Shown here: positions 1 through 7,316 of the stretch, piece after piece | Layout of the letters: every line of letters begins with the position of its first letter | Numbering within the stretch: the first letter of the stretch is position 1 | Source of the DNA: Oceanospirillaceae bacterium | GTDB lineage: Bacteria; Pseudomonadota; Gammaproteobacteria; Pseudomonadales; Balneatricaceae | NCBI GenBank assembly: GCA_003523085.1 | Contig: DPHD01000095.1 | Coordinates: 2,830 to 21,078, forward strand | DNA length: 18,249 nt | Direction of reading: 5' to 3' | Program-made: the position numbers and the translations under genes | Notes under the pieces: generated by a model | Told to the model about the DNA's origin: nothing | Database searches by the model: none | The model's input: only the letters and a program-made list of their open reading frames with translations

Positions 1-594
1 ATCACTTTGTTACACGTGACGCTGTTATTGGCCAAACAACGTAACGCCATCGATACCCAGCCCATTATCGACGCCCTGCAAACCCTGCCAGGAATTTTAC
101 AGCAGTGTTTACAAATGGAGAGCAAAATTGAAGCCGTGGCTCAGCGTTTTGCCGATAAACAACACACTTTGTTTCTGGGGCGTGGCAGCATGTATCCCAT
201 CGCCTCAGAAGGCGCTCTAAAGCTCAAAGAAATTTCCTATATCCATGCCGAGGCCTATCCTGCCGGAGAGCTCAAGCATGGCCCTTTGGCGCTGGTCGAT
301 GCAGACATGCCGGTTGTGGTGGTAGCGCCTAAAGACGACATGCTCGATAAACTCAAGGCCAACATGCAGGAAGTGCGCGCCCGTGGTGGTGAGCTGTTCG
401 TATTTGCTGACGCTCATGCCAAAATGGCAGCCGACGAAGCTACCCATGTGATTGTGATGCCAGAAGTACACGAGCTATTAGCACCGGTGGTTTATGCCAT
501 TCCCATGCAGCTACTGTCCTACCACGTGGCTATTATCAAAGGTACTGATGTGGACCAACCGAGGAACTTGGCTAAGTCCGTGACCGTGGAATAG
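1..594 (+). CDS. glmS: Glutamine--fructose-6-phosphate aminotransferase (isomerizing), C-terminal part; 5' end outside window
   Basis: Makes glucosamine-6-phosphate from fructose-6-phosphate and glutamine, the first step of UDP-GlcNAc synthesis for peptidoglycan and LPS; cytosolic. Frame 1 is open from the first base, so only the last 197 residues of a protein usually about 610 long are present. The visible part is the end of the first SIS sugar-isomerase domain and the whole second one. It includes the segment LFLGRGSMYPIASEGALKLK, then EISYIHAEAYPAGELKHGP, and the family-typical tail DQPRNLAKSVTVE, which closely matches E. coli GlmS from memory. The N-terminal glutaminase domain is not visible. 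No convincing hairpin-plus-T-tract terminator follows the stop codon. Confidence 0.97.
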   Translation: MTLLHVTLLLAKQRNAIDTQPIIDALQTLPGILQQCLQMESKIEAVAQRFADKQHTLFLGRGSMYPIASEGALKLKEISYIHAEAYPAGELKHGPLALVDADMPVVVVAPKDDMLDKLKANMQEVRARGGELFVFADAHAKMAADEATHVIVMPEVHELLAPVVYAIPMQLLSYHVAIIKGTDVDQPRNLAKSVTVE

Positions 595-660
595 AAGACT
601 TAGTTCAATGAAGTATACATAGGCATAACATTGTTTTACATTTTCCAAACGCATTACTAA

Positions 661-690
661 TTGTTGGAATATTAAACAGCGTGCTAGACT
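661..690 (+). promoter_or_regulatory. Possible sigma-70 promoter of the receiver/kinase pair
   Basis: A TTGTTG hexamer at 661-666 is followed by an 18-base spacer and TAGACT at 685-690, with an extended -10 TG at 682-683. It lies in the 128-base gap after glmS and 32 bases before the receiver gene start. The -10 is two mismatches from consensus, so this is a reasonable but unproven start signal. Confidence 0.35.
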
Positions 691-722
691 AGGGCCAAGC
701 AATACATAGGTGCAGGTGTGAT

Positions 723-1094
723 ATGAGTAATGATTTTAAAGTACTAATAGTCGATGACGACCACGAAAACCAAGCGGTGATTAGTGAGCTATTGGACTTT
801 AGCGACATCGATTTTGATTTGGCCGACGACGGACAACAAGCGTTAGATCGCATCACCGCTAAAGATTATAACATTGTGCTAATGGACATTATGATGCCGG
901 TAATGGATGGCTTAGAAGCCACCTCACGGATTCGTGCACTGGACGAACCCAAGGCCAGTACGCCGGTAGTGGCCGTGTCTGCGCGGCGTGACTTAAAAGC
1001 TAAAGCACAGTGGAAAGCGCAAGGTTTAGATGACTTTTTGACTAAGCCATTTACCGAAGAAGGCCTATTAAGTGTATTAGCACGTTACCGTTAA
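723..1094 (+). CDS. Stand-alone receiver-domain response regulator (CheY-like, no output domain)
   Basis: A 123-residue protein made of one receiver domain. It has the acidic pocket D11-D13, phospho-acceptor D55 in LMDIMMPVMDG, the switch serine S85 in VVAVSAR and the invariant lysine K108 in the TKPF motif. The chain stops at the end of the fold, so there is no DNA-binding, enzyme or other output domain. An AGGTG ribosome-binding site lies 4 bases before the ATG. The kinase gene starts 29 bases downstream on the same strand, so the two are very likely cotranscribed partners. The output must be by protein interaction, by phosphotransfer to a further protein, or as a phosphate sink. Which of these applies cannot be told from the sequence. 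Confidence 0.9.
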   Translation: MSNDFKVLIVDDDHENQAVISELLDFSDIDFDLADDGQQALDRITAKDYNIVLMDIMMPVMDGLEATSRIRALDEPKASTPVVAVSARRDLKAKAQWKAQGLDDFLTKPFTEEGLLSVLARYR

Positions 1095-1123
1095 CCACTC
1101 AGTTAAAGCTTGGGATATTAGCC

Positions 1124-2899
1124 GTGGATAAGGAAAGTCATTTAAATTATTTTTTGCTACCGGCGACCCTGCTAAGAAACGTTGCATTCTTAGTAAGCGT
1201 GGTGCTGGTGGTCATGCTGGCTACTTCCTTTGCCGTCAGTAAGCAGCGCACCGACTTCAACACCAGTGCCGCTCAGGCCATCGGCCAAGTTCACGAAAAC
1301 CTGCTGATTAACGATGCTGCCTTGGCGGGTTTTGCGAGTTTGCTTAATACCATTGGCCCCAATCATCTGCAACAAACCCGTGATTTTACCAAACGTATGC
1401 GCGACGCCTACCCCCACATATATATGTTTGAGGCCTTGGTGAGCGTTGACCCAAAGAACAAGGCTGCCCATGAGGCAAGCATGCATGCCGCGGGTTACCC
1501 CGATTATAAACTCACCCGTTATGTGTCCAAAAAACCCCCAACGACTAAGTTGTTCAATACCATTGTCGATGTGCCCATGCATTACCCGATTTTTTTTATA
1601 GACCCTTATTTGGATTCGGTAAAAGGTTTGATGGGCTTTGACATGTTATCGGCCCGTAAAATGCGCGAACCATTACTCGCATCGCTTGCAAGTGGAGAAC
1701 CCACAGCATCAGAGCCCTACAAACTGCGGGAGGGTGGCCGCGGTTATGTGCTGATTAAGGCCATCGACACCATCGCCGAATCGGGCGTAGCCTATCAAGC
1801 AGGTGGTTTAGCTGCCTTGCTGATGATAAAAACCGATACTATGCTGGCTTTAGCTGCAGATGTGGTGCCGTCCGCGAGTGTGCGGCTTATGTATGGCGAC
1901 AAACGCAAGCTTGCCGCCGAAGAAATATTCCCTCAATCCCGTGCCATACCGGTAATTAATATTGAAACCTTCAGCGTAGAGCGAGACTTAGATGACCTAG
2001 GTCAGCCGTTTACCTTGTCGTTGCAGCAACAGGCCGGCTTGTATGCTTACCACATACAAATCATCGGTTTGGTGATCATTCTCATGTGTTTCGGTTACGG
2101 CCTTTACTACCGTAGCTTGTTGGCAAAGTATCGCCTGCAGTTGCAGCGTGACGCTGCCGTCGTTGAGCTAGGCAAGCAACATGCGCAGTTAGAAGTGATG
2201 GTGGACAAACGCACCCACGAACTACGACGCAAAAGTGATGAAAATAAACGCCTATCGCAGCAACTTATTCGTGTTCAAGAAGACCAGTATCATCACATCG
2301 CCAGGGAGCTGCACGACGAATTTGGTCAAACGTTAACGGCCATCAAAATCAATGCCCACATACTCGAGAACACCGAAACGGTAGCCGGCGTTAGCACTTA
2401 CGCGCAAGAGATTACGGCCCAAGCTGATGCGCTATATGAGACCATGCGTGACATGATTCAACGGCTGAGGCCGGAAGCTTTGGATATGTTTGGCTTAAAA
2501 ATCGCTATCGAGCAATGTCTTTTGGCATTTCGCTTAGATGAACAGGGTATAGAGCTGCAGGTGGAGATTGATGATGCGGTCAATGACATGGCGGAAATAT
2601 ATACCATAGCCAGCTATCGTATCGTGCAGGAACTGGTGAATAACGCCGTTAAATATTCCCAACAAACCCAACTTAAAGTTGAGCTAGTGGTGAACGATGA
2701 TGGTCTCAATATTTGCGTTGTAGATGACGGTATTGGCTTTGACCCCTTACAGAGCAAAGTCGGCTTTGGTTTATCGAGTGTCGACGAGCGAGCGCGGTCG
2801 TTAGGCGGTTATGTCGATATAAAAACGGACATCAACAAGGGCGTCAATGTATGTATTCAAATCCCGCTACAGGAAATAAAAGGCAAGCCTGTAAATTAA
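1124..2899 (+). CDS. CHASE-domain sensor histidine kinase, NarL/UhpB (HisKA_3) type
   Basis: An inner-membrane sensor kinase of 591 residues. A membrane segment at about 17-37 is followed by a periplasmic CHASE domain at about 80-240, recognisable by HYPIFFIDPYLDSVKGLMGF, and a second membrane segment at about 308-328. A coiled-coil linker at about 335-390 leads to a HisKA_3 dimerisation domain with phospho-acceptor H397 in ARELHDEFGQ. The ATPase domain has N506/N507 in QELVNNAVKYS, the G1 box DDGIGFD at 534-540 and the G2 box VGFGLSS from 546. All catalytic motifs look intact. The start is GTG, with GGGA 8 bases upstream. CHASE domains in other proteins bind small ligands such as cytokinins or fatty-acid signals; the ligand here is unknown. 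HisKA_3 kinases usually partner NarL-type regulators with a LuxR helix-turn-helix, whereas the neighbour here is a bare receiver. Confidence 0.93.
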   Translation: MDKESHLNYFLLPATLLRNVAFLVSVVLVVMLATSFAVSKQRTDFNTSAAQAIGQVHENLLINDAALAGFASLLNTIGPNHLQQTRDFTKRMRDAYPHIYMFEALVSVDPKNKAAHEASMHAAGYPDYKLTRYVSKKPPTTKLFNTIVDVPMHYPIFFIDPYLDSVKGLMGFDMLSARKMREPLLASLASGEPTASEPYKLREGGRGYVLIKAIDTIAESGVAYQAGGLAALLMIKTDTMLALAADVVPSASVRLMYGDKRKLAAEEIFPQSRAIPVINIETFSVERDLDDLGQPFTLSLQQQAGLYAYHIQIIGLVIILMCFGYGLYYRSLLAKYRLQLQRDAAVVELGKQHAQLEVMVDKRTHELRRKSDENKRLSQQLIRVQEDQYHHIARELHDEFGQTLTAIKINAHILENTETVAGVSTYAQEITAQADALYETMRDMIQRLRPEALDMFGLKIAIEQCLLAFRLDEQGIELQVEIDDAVNDMAEIYTIASYRIVQELVNNAVKYSQQTQLKVELVVNDDGLNICVVDDGIGFDPLQSKVGFGLSSVDERARSLGGYVDIKTDINKGVNVCIQIPLQEIKGKPVN

Positions 2900-2907
2900 A
2901 TTGAACA
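2893..2907 (+). promoter_or_regulatory. PuuR-box-like sequence upstream of puuR
   Basis: AAATTAAATTGAACA matches 12 of 15 positions of the E. coli PuuR site as I recall it (AAAATATAATGAACA), including the whole TGAACA core. It lies 93 bases before the puuR start and overlaps the stop codon of the kinase gene. This would fit autoregulation of puuR. The background is AT-rich and TGAACA also occurs by chance in coding parts of this window, so support is weak. Confidence 0.3.
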
Positions 2908-3000
2908 ATATTCGCTATTCTTGGGTATTTTCTTCCCACCATGTTTGATATATTGAGCTAATGCCCATTGTGGCTCAATTCAGTATATGGAGAAATTGCA

Positions 3001-3546
3001 GTGGACCTAGGAGTAAGGTTGAAGACAATTCGCAAGCGCCAAGGCTTGTCGCAACGTGAATTAGCCAAGCGTGCCGGTGTCACCAACAGCACCATTTCCA
3101 TGATCGAAAAAAATACCGTAAGCCCCTCGTTTAGCTCCTTGCTGAAGGTGCTTAAGGGCTTCCCTATGGGTGTTGAAGAGTTTTTTACCACCGACCTGGT
3201 GATGAGTAACCAAGTGGTATTTCGCGCCCATGAACAGGCTGATATGAGCGCTCAGGGTGTGGCTATTAAGCTGATTGGCCATAGTGTAGCCGAGCGCAAT
3301 GTGTCTATGCTCAGTGAAACCTATCCCCCTGGCTCAGATACCGGTGAGGAGATGATCAAATACGAAGGCGAAGAAGCGGGCATTGTAGTGGAAGGAGAGA
3401 TTGAGCTTACCGTCGACCATCAGACCTACCAGTTAGCCACCGGCGACGGCTATTTTTTCCGTACCCATTTACCCCACCGGTTTCGCAACCTCGGCGCAAT
3501 TACCGCTAAGGTGGTGAGCGCCAATACCGGTGCCACAGCCCATTGA
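3001..3546 (+). CDS. puuR: PuuR-like transcriptional regulator of putrescine utilisation (HTH plus cupin)
   Basis: A 181-residue protein (E. coli PuuR is 185). The N-terminal XRE-type helix-turn-helix covers about 5-60, with the core QRELAKRAGVTNSTISMIEK. A C-terminal cupin domain at about 105-176 includes SETYPPGSDTGEEMIKYEGE, EGEIELTVDHQTYQL and LPHRFRN. In E. coli PuuR represses the puu genes and is released by putrescine. The start chosen is the GTG at 3001 because GGAGA at 2989-2993 sits 7 bases before it. An upstream in-frame TTG at 2968 would add 11 residues not expected for the family. The gene converges on puuB with 7 bases between the stop codons. It most likely controls the divergent puuA/puuD promoters and possibly itself. 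Confidence 0.92.
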   Translation: MDLGVRLKTIRKRQGLSQRELAKRAGVTNSTISMIEKNTVSPSFSSLLKVLKGFPMGVEEFFTTDLVMSNQVVFRAHEQADMSAQGVAIKLIGHSVAERNVSMLSETYPPGSDTGEEMIKYEGEEAGIVVEGEIELTVDHQTYQLATGDGYFFRTHLPHRFRNLGAITAKVVSANTGATAH

Positions 3547-3553
3547 TTGGTGG

Positions 3554-4834
3554 CTAAAGTAAATCACGTAAGCGATACCAAGCCATGGCTAATACTAATG
3601 CTGGCATTCTTAATACGGAGCCGCCTGGGAAGGGCAAATGGCGAATGCCACTAAATACATCAAACCGCTCAGCTTGCCCGGCCACCGCTTCTGCCATGAG
3701 TTGACCTGCTAGGCCTGTAGCAACGATGCCGTGGCCAGAAAAACCTTGGGCAAAATACAGGTCGTTACCCACTTGACCAAAGTGGGGTCCTCGATTCATG
3801 GTGATCGCCACATTGCCACCCCAAGCATAATCCATTTTCACGTCAGCTAGTTGTGGGAATACACTGAGCATGCGTTGATGCATAGTGTGTCTCAGGTTGG
3901 TCGGCGCTATGGTCGAGTAACTTACACGGCCGCCAAACAACATGCGATAGTCGGCCGACAAACGAAAATAATCGAGCACAAAATTTATGTCGGCCACCGC
4001 CATGTCGTTGTTGATCAAGGCTTCGGCGCGGGCTTTTCCTAAGGGTGCTGAGGCGCCAATATAAGTGCCTACAGGCATGATCTTATTGCTAATTTCAGGC
4101 ACTAGCTTGCCCATATAGGCGTTGCCGCAAAATAACACTTGCTGGGCGGTGACTTGGCCATTTGCGGTGATACAAACATTGGCCTTAGACCTTCGCGTGA
4201 CCTTGGTTACGGCAGAAGAAGTGTAAATGGTTACTCCTGCTGCAAGCGCAGCGCGAGCCAGCCCTAGGGTGTAATTAAGCGGATGAATATGTCCTGAGTT
4301 AGTGTCATATAGGCCGCCTATATAGCGTTCACTGCTCATGTGTTGTTGGACTTGGCCTTGATCCCATAGGCTAAGGCTTGGGTAGCCATAGTCTTGTTCT
4401 AACGAGGCCTGCCACTCTTCGAGTTCAATGAGGTGGCGAGGTTTGATGGCGGCATGTAAATGGCCTTGTTTTAAGTCACAATCAATTTGGTGTTGTTGCA
4501 CGCGAGCCCGCAATAAATCGATGCCTTCGATGGACATGTCCCACATGGTTTTGGCGGCCGCTTTGCCCGCCGACTTTTCGATCACGGGCATGTCACAACC
4601 AAAACCAAAAATCATTTGCCCACCGCTGCGTCCCGAGGCGCCCCAGCCCACCAAGTTTGCCTCTAATACCGTGACTTTAAAACCACGTTCGGCGAGATTA
4701 AGTGCAGCAGTAAGGCCGGTGATGCCTGCGCCAACAACACACACATCGGCTCGCTCTGCACCCTGTAAGCTAGGGTACTGAACAGTATCGTTGGCACTGG
4801 CCGCATAATAAGAATCGGTGTGGGCTTGGGTCAT
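3554..4834 (-). CDS. puuB: Gamma-glutamylputrescine oxidoreductase (FAD-dependent, DAO family)
   Basis: A 426-residue flavoprotein, the same length as E. coli PuuB as I recall it. It oxidises gamma-glutamylputrescine to gamma-glutamyl-gamma-aminobutyraldehyde, releasing ammonia and hydrogen peroxide; cytosolic. The N-terminal Rossmann motif VVGAGITGLTAALNL (G35, G37, G40) ends at the ribose-binding E58 of TVLEAN. GWGASGRSGGQ (64-73) is the second flavin motif typical of this family. The substrate part includes SGHIHPLNYTLGLA, LDYFRLSADYRMLFGGRVSY and, near the end, FAQGFSGHGIVATGLAGQL. An AAGGA ribosome-binding site lies 8 bases before the ATG. The gene follows puuA after 29 bases on the same strand, so the two probably form one transcript. 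A related amine or glycine oxidase is possible, but the context strongly favours PuuB. Confidence 0.93.
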   Translation of the reverse strand: MTQAHTDSYYAASANDTVQYPSLQGAERADVCVVGAGITGLTAALNLAERGFKVTVLEANLVGWGASGRSGGQMIFGFGCDMPVIEKSAGKAAAKTMWDMSIEGIDLLRARVQQHQIDCDLKQGHLHAAIKPRHLIELEEWQASLEQDYGYPSLSLWDQGQVQQHMSSERYIGGLYDTNSGHIHPLNYTLGLARAALAAGVTIYTSSAVTKVTRRSKANVCITANGQVTAQQVLFCGNAYMGKLVPEISNKIMPVGTYIGASAPLGKARAEALINNDMAVADINFVLDYFRLSADYRMLFGGRVSYSTIAPTNLRHTMHQRMLSVFPQLADVKMDYAWGGNVAITMNRGPHFGQVGNDLYFAQGFSGHGIVATGLAGQLMAEAVAGQAERFDVFSGIRHLPFPGGSVLRMPALVLAMAWYRLRDLL

Positions 4835-4863
4835 GGTGGTGGTCCTTGGTGTACGGGCCGCTA

Positions 4864-6333
4864 TTAAAGCGTGCGTTGGTACCAGTCTATTTCTAAGCGG
4901 CTTACCTGGCTATTAAAATCCATATATTCTTGTGTTTGTACGGCACTGTATACCTTTATAAAATCGGCCCCAAAATAATCGTTGGCAAAGTCACTTTGAG
5001 CGAATTTAGCATAGGCATCCACCCAGTTAAGCGGCAAACTAGGGGCTTGTTGTAGGCTGCCATTGCCCGTTGTTTGATCACTTAGCGGTAAGTCATGGGT
5101 AAGGCCGTGTAAGGTGCCAGCCAATAGCGCCGTCATGGCTAGGTAGGGGTTAGCATCGGCGCCGGCGACGCGGTGTTCAATACGTCTCGCGTTGGCGGGC
5201 CCGTTAGGTATACGTAGCGCCACAGTGCGGTTGTCGATACCCCAGGTAGGCGCCATGGCGACAAAAAAGTCGGGCTGAAAACGCCGGTAAGAATTTACCT
5301 TAGGGCAAAGCAGCGCCATGGTGTCGCCCATGGTGTTTTGTAGGCCCGCCAAGGCTTGAGTTAATAAGGTGTTGGGCTGCGGCTGTTGGCTGGCAAACAC
5401 ATTTTGCCCCTGCGCGTCTAATAAACTCATGTGGATGTGCATGCCACTACCGGCTTGTTCGGCGTAAGGCTTGGCCATAAAGGTGGCGCTAAAACCGTGC
5501 TGGCGGCTCACGCTTTTGATGATGCGTTTTAACAACAGAGCTTGATCACAAGCCAGCACTGGGTCGGCCACGTGCTGTAGATTGACCTCAAATTGGCCTG
5601 GGGCATATTCGGCCACGGCAGTGGATGCGGGGATGTTTTGTAGCTGAGCTGCACTAATAATGTCGTCTAATAGGGCGCTGTAGTCATCTAGGTTATCCAC
5701 GGCATAGACTTGTGTATCGGCTTCGCGCAGTCCCGTGAGTGGCGAAATAGGTGGCTGCAACTGACCCGAATCCAGACGCTCAGTATCGGTGAGGTAAAAT
5801 TCTAATTCCACCGCTACCATAGGGGTATACCCTAAAGCTGTAAATTGGTCGCAAGTGCGATCCAATATATGGCGTGGGTTGGCAAAATAAGGCGTGCCAG
5901 GCTCTTGTTCCATGGTCAATAGGCATTGCGCCATGGGTTTGTTTTGCCAAGGAACCATGGCCAGGCTGTTAGCGATGGGTCGGCAAGGCTGATCACAGTC
6001 ACCGGTGTCAAAACCAATGCCGGTGCTTTCCACCGTGTTGCCATTGATGTCTAAGGCAAACACTGAGCCGGGCAGGAAGATGCCGTTTTTATAGACCTTG
6101 ATGAGCTCTTGAGCGGGCACGCGTTTGCCGCGTAATACGCCGTGTTGATCGGGCAACAATAGGTCCACGCTCACCAAGTCTGGGTGAGCGGCTAAAAATG
6201 CATGGGCTTCGCTACTAAGGGCTATGGTATGGGGCATGGTGCTGAGTCTCTCAAGGGTATCTAATGGCGATGGTAGCAGAAGGCTAGCCTGAGACAAAGG
6301 CGGGTGTTCAATATGTTTAGATTTATTTGACAT
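4864..6333 (-). CDS. puuA: Gamma-glutamylputrescine synthetase (glutamine synthetase family)
   Basis: Ligates glutamate to putrescine using ATP, the first step of the Puu pathway; cytosolic. It has an N-terminal beta-grasp domain (VDLLLPDQHGVLRGKR) and a C-terminal catalytic domain. With the start used here (489 residues) the metal and substrate motifs are ELEF (E176, E178), AEYAPGQFEVN (E242, E249), SGMHIH (H299), VNSYRRFQPD, NRTVALRIP (R369) and RIEHRVAGADANPYLAM. These match E. coli PuuA (472 residues) better than GlnA, and no adenylylation-type GlnA C-terminus is present. The start is uncertain. The frame stays open upstream to 6528, but that part is AT-rich non-coding-like sequence. The ATG at 6333 is used, and the ATG at 6237 (457 residues) is an equally serious candidate; neither has a strong ribosome-binding site. 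First gene of the leftward puuA-puuB operon, divergent from puuD. Confidence 0.92.
   Translation of the reverse strand: MSNKSKHIEHPPLSQASLLLPSPLDTLERLSTMPHTIALSSEAHAFLAAHPDLVSVDLLLPDQHGVLRGKRVPAQELIKVYKNGIFLPGSVFALDINGNTVESTGIGFDTGDCDQPCRPIANSLAMVPWQNKPMAQCLLTMEQEPGTPYFANPRHILDRTCDQFTALGYTPMVAVELEFYLTDTERLDSGQLQPPISPLTGLREADTQVYAVDNLDDYSALLDDIISAAQLQNIPASTAVAEYAPGQFEVNLQHVADPVLACDQALLLKRIIKSVSRQHGFSATFMAKPYAEQAGSGMHIHMSLLDAQGQNVFASQQPQPNTLLTQALAGLQNTMGDTMALLCPKVNSYRRFQPDFFVAMAPTWGIDNRTVALRIPNGPANARRIEHRVAGADANPYLAMTALLAGTLHGLTHDLPLSDQTTGNGSLQQAPSLPLNWVDAYAKFAQSDFANDYFGADFIKVYSAVQTQEYMDFNSQVSRLEIDWYQRTL
6305..6319 (-). promoter_or_regulatory. PuuR-box-like sequence near the puuA start
   Basis: On the minus strand this reads TAAACATATTGAACA, 12 of 15 matches to the recalled E. 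coli PuuR box with an intact TGAACA core. It lies downstream of the proposed puuA promoter. It would act as a roadblock operator in the leader if translation starts at 6237, or inside the first codons if it starts at 6333. Confidence 0.3.
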
Positions 6334-6377
6334 ATTTTCGCTGTTTATAGCTATAGTAAAAGCCATTTTTTGAATAA

Positions 6378-6405
6378 ATAATATTATATAAACGTTATAA
6401 AACAA
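6378..6405 (-). promoter_or_regulatory. Candidate puuA promoter
   Basis: Read on the minus strand, TTGTTT (6405-6400) is separated by 16 bases from TATTAT (6383-6378). It lies in the 208-base AT-rich gap between puuA and puuD and would give a leader of roughly 40 bases to the ATG at 6333. The surrounding sequence is so AT-rich that other TATA-like hexamers compete. Confidence 0.4.
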
Positions 6406-6449
6406 ACGGTTATGTGCCATATTGAAGAAAAGATACGACACAGTTAGGG

Positions 6450-6464
6450 TGTTCAGAATAATTG
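6450..6464 (-). promoter_or_regulatory. PuuR-box-like sequence upstream of the puuD promoter
   Basis: TGTTCAGAATAATTG on the plus strand is the reverse complement of a sequence matching the recalled PuuR box at 11 of 15 positions, with an intact core. It ends 10 bases before the -35 hexamer proposed for puuD, between the two divergent promoters. Weak evidence on its own. Confidence 0.25.
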
Positions 6465-6474
6465 CACATTTTTG

Positions 6475-6503
6475 TTGAATCCTAATTGAAGTTTGTGTTA
6501 TCT
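6475..6503 (+). promoter_or_regulatory. Candidate promoter of the puuD-led operon
   Basis: TTGAAT (6475-6480), a 17-base spacer and TTATCT (6498-6503) form a good sigma-70-like promoter. The expected RNA start near 6510 leaves a short leader of about 30 bases before the puuD ATG. It probably drives the whole rightward run of polyamine genes, possibly as far as potI. Confidence 0.5.
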
Positions 6504-6541
6504 TCGCGCTAGATTGAAGAAACAACAAAAAGTGCTACGGT

Positions 6542-7309
6542 ATGTCAAAACCTCTTATTGGCCTAGTCTGTGAAGTTAATCAGGACGGCCTACATCCCTA
6601 CCACCGTGTGAGCGACAAGTACGCTCGCGCGGTGATTGATGCAATGGGCGCCGTACCGGTGTTGATTCCATCTATGGTGGATGCCAGTGGTGCCTTGAGC
6701 TTGGATAGCGAAGCGCTATTGCCGCACTTACATGGGGTGTTGTTACCGGGGGGCTACAGTAATGTGGAACCGCATCACTATGGAGCACAAAGTCGTGAAG
6801 GTACGCAGCATGATGCCGCTCGAGACAGCTTGGCGCTAGCACTAATTCCTGCCGCCATACGTCAAGGCGTACCTTTGTTGGCCATTTGCCGTGGTTTTCA
6901 AGAAATGAATGTGGCCTATGGTGGGTCTTTATTGCAGCATGTGCATGAGCACAGCCAATTTAATGACCATCGAGAAAATAAAGCCGAGTCTTTAGCCGTG
7001 CAATATAGCCATAGCCATGATATTGCCCTAACCCCTGATGGAGTATTACATCAGTTGTTTGGCCAACTACAGGCACCAGTCAATTCATTGCATGGCCAAG
7101 GCATTGATCGCTTAGGCGCGGATTTACAGGTTGAAGCGATGGCCCCAGACGGATTGGTTGAAGCCTTTACCGACCCGCAAGCGCCCGCCTTTAATCTGGC
7201 CGTGCAATGGCACCCAGAATACCAGGTGTGTGATGATGTATTTTATCAATGTATTTTTTCTGGTTTTGCCAGCGCCTGTAACAAGCGCCTACAAGAGCAG
7301 ACCCATTAG
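6542..7309 (+). CDS. puuD: Gamma-glutamyl-gamma-aminobutyrate hydrolase (class I glutamine amidotransferase fold)
   Basis: Hydrolyses gamma-glutamyl-GABA to GABA and glutamate, the release step of the Puu pathway; cytosolic. At 255 residues it matches E. coli PuuD (254). The catalytic triad is visible: nucleophile C116 in LLAICRGFQEMN, and H224 and E226 in VQWHPEYQ. Other family segments are LPGGYSNVEPHHYG, the NSLHGQG loop and APDGLVEAF. The ATG at 6542 has only a poor ribosome-binding site, but no better start exists. First gene of the rightward operon, followed 7 bases later by the second ligase gene. In E. coli puuD also lies next to puuA but in a different order. Confidence 0.95.
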   Translation: MSKPLIGLVCEVNQDGLHPYHRVSDKYARAVIDAMGAVPVLIPSMVDASGALSLDSEALLPHLHGVLLPGGYSNVEPHHYGAQSREGTQHDAARDSLALALIPAAIRQGVPLLAICRGFQEMNVAYGGSLLQHVHEHSQFNDHRENKAESLAVQYSHSHDIALTPDGVLHQLFGQLQAPVNSLHGQGIDRLGADLQVEAMAPDGLVEAFTDPQAPAFNLAVQWHPEYQVCDDVFYQCIFSGFASACNKRLQEQTH

Positions 7310-7316
7310 GTGACCT

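Noticed and set aside
615..710. Direct repeat ATACATAGG at 615-623 and 702-710 flanking the promoter region after glmS
   Set aside because: Nine bases twice in a short AT-rich gap is weak. No dyad or attachment-site context accompanies it, and the receiver downstream has no DNA-binding domain.
2900..3000. Terminator between the CHASE kinase and puuR
   Set aside because: I looked for a GC-rich hairpin followed by T residues and found none; only AT-rich sequence and the puuR ribosome-binding site are present.
6310..6336. Inverted repeat AATATG/CATATT around the puuA start
   Set aside because: Six-base arms made almost only of A and T, 15 bases apart, are expected by chance in this AT-rich gap.
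6334..6528. N-terminal extension of puuA with a hydrophobic segment
   Set aside because: The segment is AT-rich promoter-like DNA, the implied protein start is atypical of the family, and the proposed puuA promoter lies inside it.
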